Below, piece by piece: positions 60,413 through 64,000 of a DNA stretch of 64,000 nt (position 1 is the first letter of the stretch; the number at the start of each line of letters is the position of its first letter). A model generated the notes under the pieces. It saw only the letters and a list, made by a program, of their open reading frames with translations. It did no database searches and was not told where the DNA came from. This stretch comes from CAYRHJ01 sp964424105 (GTDB taxonomy: Bacteria > Planctomycetota > Phycisphaerae > UBA1845), in assembly GCA_964424105.1 (NCBI GenBank), contig CAYRHJ010000016.1:1-64000 (forward strand). Reading direction: 5' to 3'. The translations under genes were made by a program, and so were the position numbers.

Positions 60413-61642
60413 ATGAGCATGCAATCACAAGCGGTCTGCCCCACCCTGACGGGCACGCAACACATCGAACTCGTCGAGCGATACGGTGCCCATAATTACC
60501 ACCCATTGCCCGTCGTCGTATCCCAGGCTGACGGTGTTTGGGTCGAAGACGCCGACGGGCATCGTTACATGGACATGCTGGCGGCGTATTCAGCCGTCAA
60601 TTTCGGGCATGGTCATGCGGAGATCGTTGCGGCGGCCAAGGAACAGCTCGACCGCGTCACGCTGACTTCGCGGGCGTTTCACAATGATCAGCTTGGCCCG
60701 TTCTGCAAGGAGCTGGCGGAGTTGTGCGGGATGGAGATGATCCTGCCCATGAATACGGGTGCGGAGGGCGTGGAGACAGCCATCAAGACGGCGCGGAAAT
60801 GGGGATATACCCAAAAGGGCGTGCCCGCCGGAAAAGCGAAGATCATCTGTTGCGAGAACAATTTCCACGGACGAACGACGACCATCATCAGCTTCAGCAC
60901 CGATCCGCAATGTCGCAACGGGTTTGGACCTTTCACGCCCGGATTCGAGATCATCCCCTATGGTGATTTGGACGCGCTTCGAAACGCGATCGATGACCAC
61001 ACGGTCGCTTTTCTCGTTGAGCCGATTCAGGGCGAAGCGGGCATCATCGTCCCGCCCACGGGTTATCTACGCGGCGTGCGCGAGATTTGTACCGAGAAGA
61101 ACGTTCTATTCATCGCCGATGAGATTCAATCCGGCTTGGGGCGCACGGGTTACACGTTCGCCTGCGAGCACGAGAGCGTGCAGCCGGACCTGTTCATTCT
61201 GGGCAAGGCCTTGGGCGGCGGCATCATGCCCGTGTCAGCCGTCGCGTCATCGCGAAAGATTTTGAGCGTCTTCACGCCGGGCGACCACGGCAGCACGTTC
61301 GGGGGCAATCCCCTGTCCTGTGCGGTCGGTCGCAAGGTCGTCGAAATCCTCCGCGAGGGGACCTATCAGGAAAACGCCCGACGAATGGGCGAATACCTGT
61401 TCGGCAAGTTGGCCGCCATTCGATCGGACAAGATCAAGGAAATCCGGGGCCGGGGGTTGTGGGTGGGAATCGAGTTTCATCCGTCCGCCGGCAAGGCTCG
61501 CGAATTCTGCAAAGCCTTGTTGAAGGAGGGCATGCTCTGCAAGGACACGCATGAGCAGACCATGCGGCTGGCCCCACCGCTGTGCATCAACAAGGGCGAG
61601 ATCGACTGGGCCTTCGAGCGATTGCAGAAGGTGATTTCCTAA
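60413..61642 (+). CDS. rocD: Ornithine-oxo-acid transaminase
   Basis: 409 residues. Class III PLP aminotransferase with GAHNYHPLPVVVSQADG, the family-specific MNTGAEGVETAIKTARKWGY, FHGRTTTIISFS and VEPIQGEAGIIVPP; PLP lysine K265 in LGKALGGGIMP; STFGGNPLSCAVG. Converts ornithine and 2-oxoglutarate to glutamate semialdehyde and glutamate. AAAGGA gives 6-bp spacing to ATG 60413; the ATG at 60407 has none. argF about 750 bp downstream competes for or links to the same ornithine pool. Confidence 0.93.
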   Translation: MSMQSQAVCPTLTGTQHIELVERYGAHNYHPLPVVVSQADGVWVEDADGHRYMDMLAAYSAVNFGHGHAEIVAAAKEQLDRVTLTSRAFHNDQLGPFCKELAELCGMEMILPMNTGAEGVETAIKTARKWGYTQKGVPAGKAKIICCENNFHGRTTTIISFSTDPQCRNGFGPFTPGFEIIPYGDLDALRNAIDDHTVAFLVEPIQGEAGIIVPPTGYLRGVREICTEKNVLFIADEIQSGLGRTGYTFACEHESVQPDLFILGKALGGGIMPVSAVASSRKILSVFTPGDHGSTFGGNPLSCAVGRKVVEILREGTYQENARRMGEYLFGKLAAIRSDKIKEIRGRGLWVGIEFHPSAGKAREFCKALLKEGMLCKDTHEQTMRLAPPLCINKGEIDWAFERLQKVIS

Positions 61643-61850
61643 CGTATGAAGGGATGTCGAATCGGGCGGAATGTGAAGCCGGCGGGATGATCGTATCGAT
61701 GATCCGACAACGGCGAAACGTGTCTGCCGATGTGGAACAGGCCTGAAGCAGGAACGATGTCATCTGGGTCGCGAGTTTGAACCACGCCCGAGGCGTTCGA
61801 AATCAATCCACGCATGGGCAAGCCTGCTGCAACGAAAGCCGACTCCATGG

Positions 61851-62390
61851 ATGAAATCGTTGAACAACCCTTCTGGTTTTGGAGCATCATCATTGCGGCG
61901 GCCTGTGTTGATCCGAAAAATATTCATTGCAATCCTACCGCTTCAAGGCGTCATGTGGGGTACGATCGGCTGCACCATGGACATGTGCGTCCCGGCTGAT
62001 TTCGTTCATGCCTGTCCGCCGAACATGGACCCCGTGGCGATGGCCGGTCCCGATCAGACGGTTTCACCAGGCGACTTTGTGTTGCTGGATGGATCAGCCA
62101 GCACGGATGACGATGTCATCAGGTGCTGTGCATTAGAAAACGACTTGATCATTCGGTTGGGTGGTGAGGTGCGTACCTTTCACTGGACGCAATTGGCTGG
62201 GATTCAGGTAACATTGGAAGGCGAAGACTCCGTGACGCCGAGTTTTCTCGCGCCGGACGGGCCGGTTGAACTCGTCTTCGAATTGACCGTCACCGACGAC
62301 CTCGGCGGCAGCAACACCGATCAGATTACAATCGAGGTGGCCATCCGCGATTCAAGTGCGGATGCCGGGCGAATCGAATCAGGAGGCTAA
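61851..62390 (+). CDS. Predicted lipoprotein with PKD/REJ-like domain
   Basis: 179 residues. The N-terminus has a hydrophobic run (IFIAILPLQGVMWGTIGC) that gives a lipobox-type GTIGC, then MAGPDQTVSPGDFVLLDGSASTDDD and FELTVTDDLGGSNTDQITIEV, the beta-sandwich PKD-type pattern. Start uncertain: ATG 61851 or GTG 61905. It ends 4 bp before the argF start, and argF's Shine-Dalgarno lies inside its last codons, so the two may be co-transcribed even though the functions differ. Confidence 0.65.
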   Translation: MKSLNNPSGFGASSLRRPVLIRKIFIAILPLQGVMWGTIGCTMDMCVPADFVHACPPNMDPVAMAGPDQTVSPGDFVLLDGSASTDDDVIRCCALENDLIIRLGGEVRTFHWTQLAGIQVTLEGEDSVTPSFLAPDGPVELVFELTVTDDLGGSNTDQITIEVAIRDSSADAGRIESGG

Positions 62391-62394
62391 TCCC

Positions 62395-63330
62395 TTGACG
62401 GTACAACTCAACGGGCGACATTTCCTATCCATGTTGGACTTTTCGGCTGAGGAGACGTTAGCCGTACTCAAAACCGCCGCCAAACTCAAGGCCGAAGGTT
62501 CGCAGATCGAACGCGGGCCGATGCGCGGCCAAACGTTGGCCATGCTGTTTCAAAAGCCCTCGCTGCGGACGAGAGTTTCATTCGAAACGGGCATGACGCA
62601 GCTCGGCGGCCACGCGATCTACCTGGCCCCGACCGACATCAAGCTCGACGAGCGCGAAACCACCGAGGACATCGCACTCGTGCTTTCACGATACGTCAAT
62701 GTCATCATGGCTCGCGTGTTCGGACACGCCATCGTCGAGGGGCTGGCCAAGCACGCCACCGTGCCGGTGATCAACGGCCTCAGCGATTTCGAGCATCCTT
62801 GTCAGATTCTGGCCGACTTTCAAACCATCATCGAGCGGAAGGGGAAGTTGGCCGGCTTGAAGGCGTGTTTCATCGGCGATGGGAACAATGTCGCCAACTC
62901 GCTGATGTTCGGCGCAGCCCAACTCGGCATGCACATGACGGTCATCACTCCGCCGGGCTACGAACCTCAACCCCAGGTAACCGCGAAGTCATCAGAGATC
63001 GGCAGGCGAACCGGCGGACGCATCACAGCCACCAATGACCTCTCGGCTGCATCCGCCGCGGACGTGCTGTACACCGACGTCTGGGCTTCCATGGGTCAGG
63101 AAAGCGAAGCCGCGGCCCGAAAAAAGATTTTCCAGCGTTATCGCATCGACGCCGACACCATGAAGATCGCGGATGACGAAGCCATCATCCTGCATTGCCT
63201 TCCCGCACACTACGGCGACGAAATCGATTACGATACGTCGCGACTTCCCAATTCAGCCATCTTCGATCAGGCGGAGAATCGCCTGCACGCACAGAAGGCT
63301 CTGCTGTTGCACGTCACCGGTAATGTGTAG
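62395..63330 (+). CDS. argF: Ornithine carbamoyltransferase
   Basis: 311 residues, start TTG at 62395 with a perfect AGGAGG (62381-62386) at 8-bp spacing. FQKPSLRTRVSFE (carbamoyl-phosphate loop, S56-R60), HPCQILAD (H134-D141; HPCQ marks OTC), GDGNNVANSL and HCLPAHYGDEID (Cys/His substrate loop). Makes citrulline from ornithine and carbamoyl phosphate. One of three carbamoyltransferases of the window, with pyrB and ygeW. Confidence 0.93.
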   Translation: MTVQLNGRHFLSMLDFSAEETLAVLKTAAKLKAEGSQIERGPMRGQTLAMLFQKPSLRTRVSFETGMTQLGGHAIYLAPTDIKLDERETTEDIALVLSRYVNVIMARVFGHAIVEGLAKHATVPVINGLSDFEHPCQILADFQTIIERKGKLAGLKACFIGDGNNVANSLMFGAAQLGMHMTVITPPGYEPQPQVTAKSSEIGRRTGGRITATNDLSAASAADVLYTDVWASMGQESEAAARKKIFQRYRIDADTMKIADDEAIILHCLPAHYGDEIDYDTSRLPNSAIFDQAENRLHAQKALLLHVTGNV

Positions 63331-63344
63331 AATCATTCGCTGAG

Positions 63345-63454
63345 TTGATCGTTCGCAAATGCTGGATCGATCATTCGCGCGCATTGGATTGATCATTCGC
63401 GTGCATTGGATTGATCATTCGCGTGCACTGGATTGATCATTCGCCGGCGTTGAG
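63345..63454 (+). repeat. Five 22-bp tandem repeats (TTGATCATTCGCG core)
   Basis: Units start at 63345, 63367, 63389, 63411 and 63433, with a partial sixth to 63465. The core TTGATCATTCGCGTGCAT is nearly constant in units 3 and 4, degenerating outward. Each unit carries a TGATCA palindrome. It begins 14 bp after the argF stop. The period equals about two helical turns. Confidence 0.85.
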
Positions 63455-63464
63455 TTGATCGTAA

Positions 63465-63638
63465 GATAGCGTAGTAAGTCATGCTGTTTGCGTCTTATCA
63501 GAGCCGCGACCGTGAGGGAGCGGACAGGCTTTTCACAATCCAACCGCTTCCTGGCCTGTCCGCGTGCGTACACGCACAGGCAGGCGCGGCTCGGTTTCGA
63601 TAAGATGCGCGATTTATGAATAACGACATTAGCACCCT
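63465..63638. repeat. Spacer with family B copy, upstream of selC
   Basis: 63500-63523 is GAGCCGCGACCGTGAGGGAGCGG, the reference form of the family B element. A CACGCACAGGCAGGCGCGGCTC phrase (63575-63596) resembles its other half. selC's promoter should lie here; none is clear. Confidence 0.6.
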
Positions 63639-63734
63639 GGGAGTGTCCGGACGCCTGGTGGGTCCCGCGGCCTTCAAAGCCGTTGAGGGGTCGCTGACGC
63701 GGCTCCTGGTGGGTTCGATTCCCATCCACTCCCG
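63639..63734 (+). tRNA. selC: Selenocysteine tRNA, tRNA-Sec (anticodon TCA)
   Basis: 96 nt with the tRNA-Sec plan: acceptor GGGAGTG/CACTCCC (7 paired bases plus an eighth T-C mismatch), discriminator G73 with no encoded CCA, D-arm GGAC/GTCC, anticodon stem GCGGC/GCCGT around CTTCAAA (anticodon TCA), a very long variable arm, and T-arm GTGGGTTCGATTCCCAT. The GGTTCGATTCC and CCTGGTGG contexts match known bacterial selC. It is what reads UGA as selenocysteine. Confidence 0.92.
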
Positions 63735-64000
63735 TGGTATCGTGCCATCAATATCGCCGATGGCGGCTGGGTGGCCCACCTCCTCTGGGTGGCCCACCTC
63801 CTTTGGAGGTGGGGGAGCCGATGACCATAGCGTGTGCCCAAATGTCGCGCGTCTTGTAAACGTGCGGACCACCGACCAGTCTGGATTTATCCTGCCCATC
63901 TCCATCTGAACCGGAGTCCAGTCCGCCATTCCGGCGAAAGTCTGTTCATCCCATTTCTAAACGGTGCTTAATCACGCGGATGTTCATCTCCCGACGTCGC
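63735..64000. repeat. Spacer after selC with hairpin repeats
   Basis: GGGTGGCCCACCTCC is duplicated at 63768 and 63787; the second is part of the complete CCCACCTCC-ttt-GGAGGTGGG hairpin (63792-63812). A degenerate REP half-site CCATTCCGGCGAAAG is at 63930. No gene seen before the window end. Confidence 0.6.

Noticed and set aside
63345..63454. Tandem repeats considered as a CRISPR array
   Set aside because: The repeats are contiguous without unique spacers and no cas genes are present.
63616..63909. Open frame of 97 codons on the plus strand
   Set aside because: It runs across the tRNA-Sec gene and downstream hairpin repeats, with no ribosome-binding site or homology.

Overview
The window looks like a chromosomal segment of a planctomycete (Planctomycetota, probably Phycisphaerae-like). 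The evidence is indirect. There is a huge EGF-like surface protein ending in two planctomycete-style dockerin-like blocks, a CRTAC1/FG-GAP protein, an exosortase locus with a PEP-CTERM-type protein, TTG and GTG starts, small zinc-ribbon and single-TM proteins, and large intergenic spacers full of palindromic repeats. No phage, transposase, integrase, rRNA or CRISPR array was found, and no convincing intrinsic terminators were seen.

Layout. 1-1.7 kb: 3' part of an EGF-repeat secreted protein. 2-7 kb: acyl-CoA carboxylase beta subunit (mccB-like), a DUF1572 protein, a Sel1-repeat protein and pyrB. 7.6-14.5 kb: a compact nitrogen-compound module of SsnA-type aminohydrolase, threonine-synthase-like PLP enzyme, a second unassigned PLP enzyme, YgeW-type knotted carbamoyltransferase and YgeY-type M20 hydrolase. 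These are the hallmark partners of the E. coli ygeW-ssnA region, which has been linked to anaerobic purine (urate) breakdown. 14.6-19.2 kb: infA, a GbsR/MarR regulator with a palindrome over its promoter, a Tat-exported class V aminotransferase-like protein and a cluster of small secreted proteins and lipoproteins. 19.5-26.5 kb: tRNA-Leu(CAG) and an acyl-CoA island (two acyl-CoA dehydrogenases, 3-hydroxybutyryl-CoA dehydrogenase, crotonase, B12-type acyl-CoA mutase) interrupted by a HEPN/MNT toxin-antitoxin pair. The mutase carries the Phe/Gln pair of isobutyryl-CoA mutases in place of the Tyr/Arg of methylmalonyl-CoA mutase.

27-34 kb: mreC, mreB, a 51-residue membrane protein, a coiled-coil membrane protein, a short TPR protein, ispD and a YacL-type PIN-TRAM protein. 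34.7-46.6 kb: MATE transporter, CRTAC1/TPR lipoprotein, fumC, an ABC transporter whose permease is fused to a CPBP protease, alanine dehydrogenase and an HlyD-like adaptor. 47-56 kb: an envelope/exopolysaccharide locus with DUF5989, PilZ and SGNH proteins, exosortase plus partner, FemAB-like protein, a PEP-CTERM-associated glycosyltransferase and a PEP-CTERM-type secreted protein. 56.4-63.7 kb: dnaE, rocD, a PKD-like lipoprotein, argF, a 22-bp tandem repeat array and a selenocysteine tRNA (selC).

Functionally, the carbamoyltransferases (PyrB, YgeW, ArgF), RocD and alanine dehydrogenase point to active nitrogen and amino-acid turnover. The acyl-CoA island could convert isobutyryl-CoA via butyryl-CoA to acetoacetyl-CoA. 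The tRNA-Sec shows that the genome is probably selenocysteine-decoding. Intergenic DNA is dominated by three repeat families: ATTCCGGCG-type REP palindromes, GAGCCGCGACCGTGAGGGAGCGG-like elements, and a hairpin family whose stems vary while pairing is kept.
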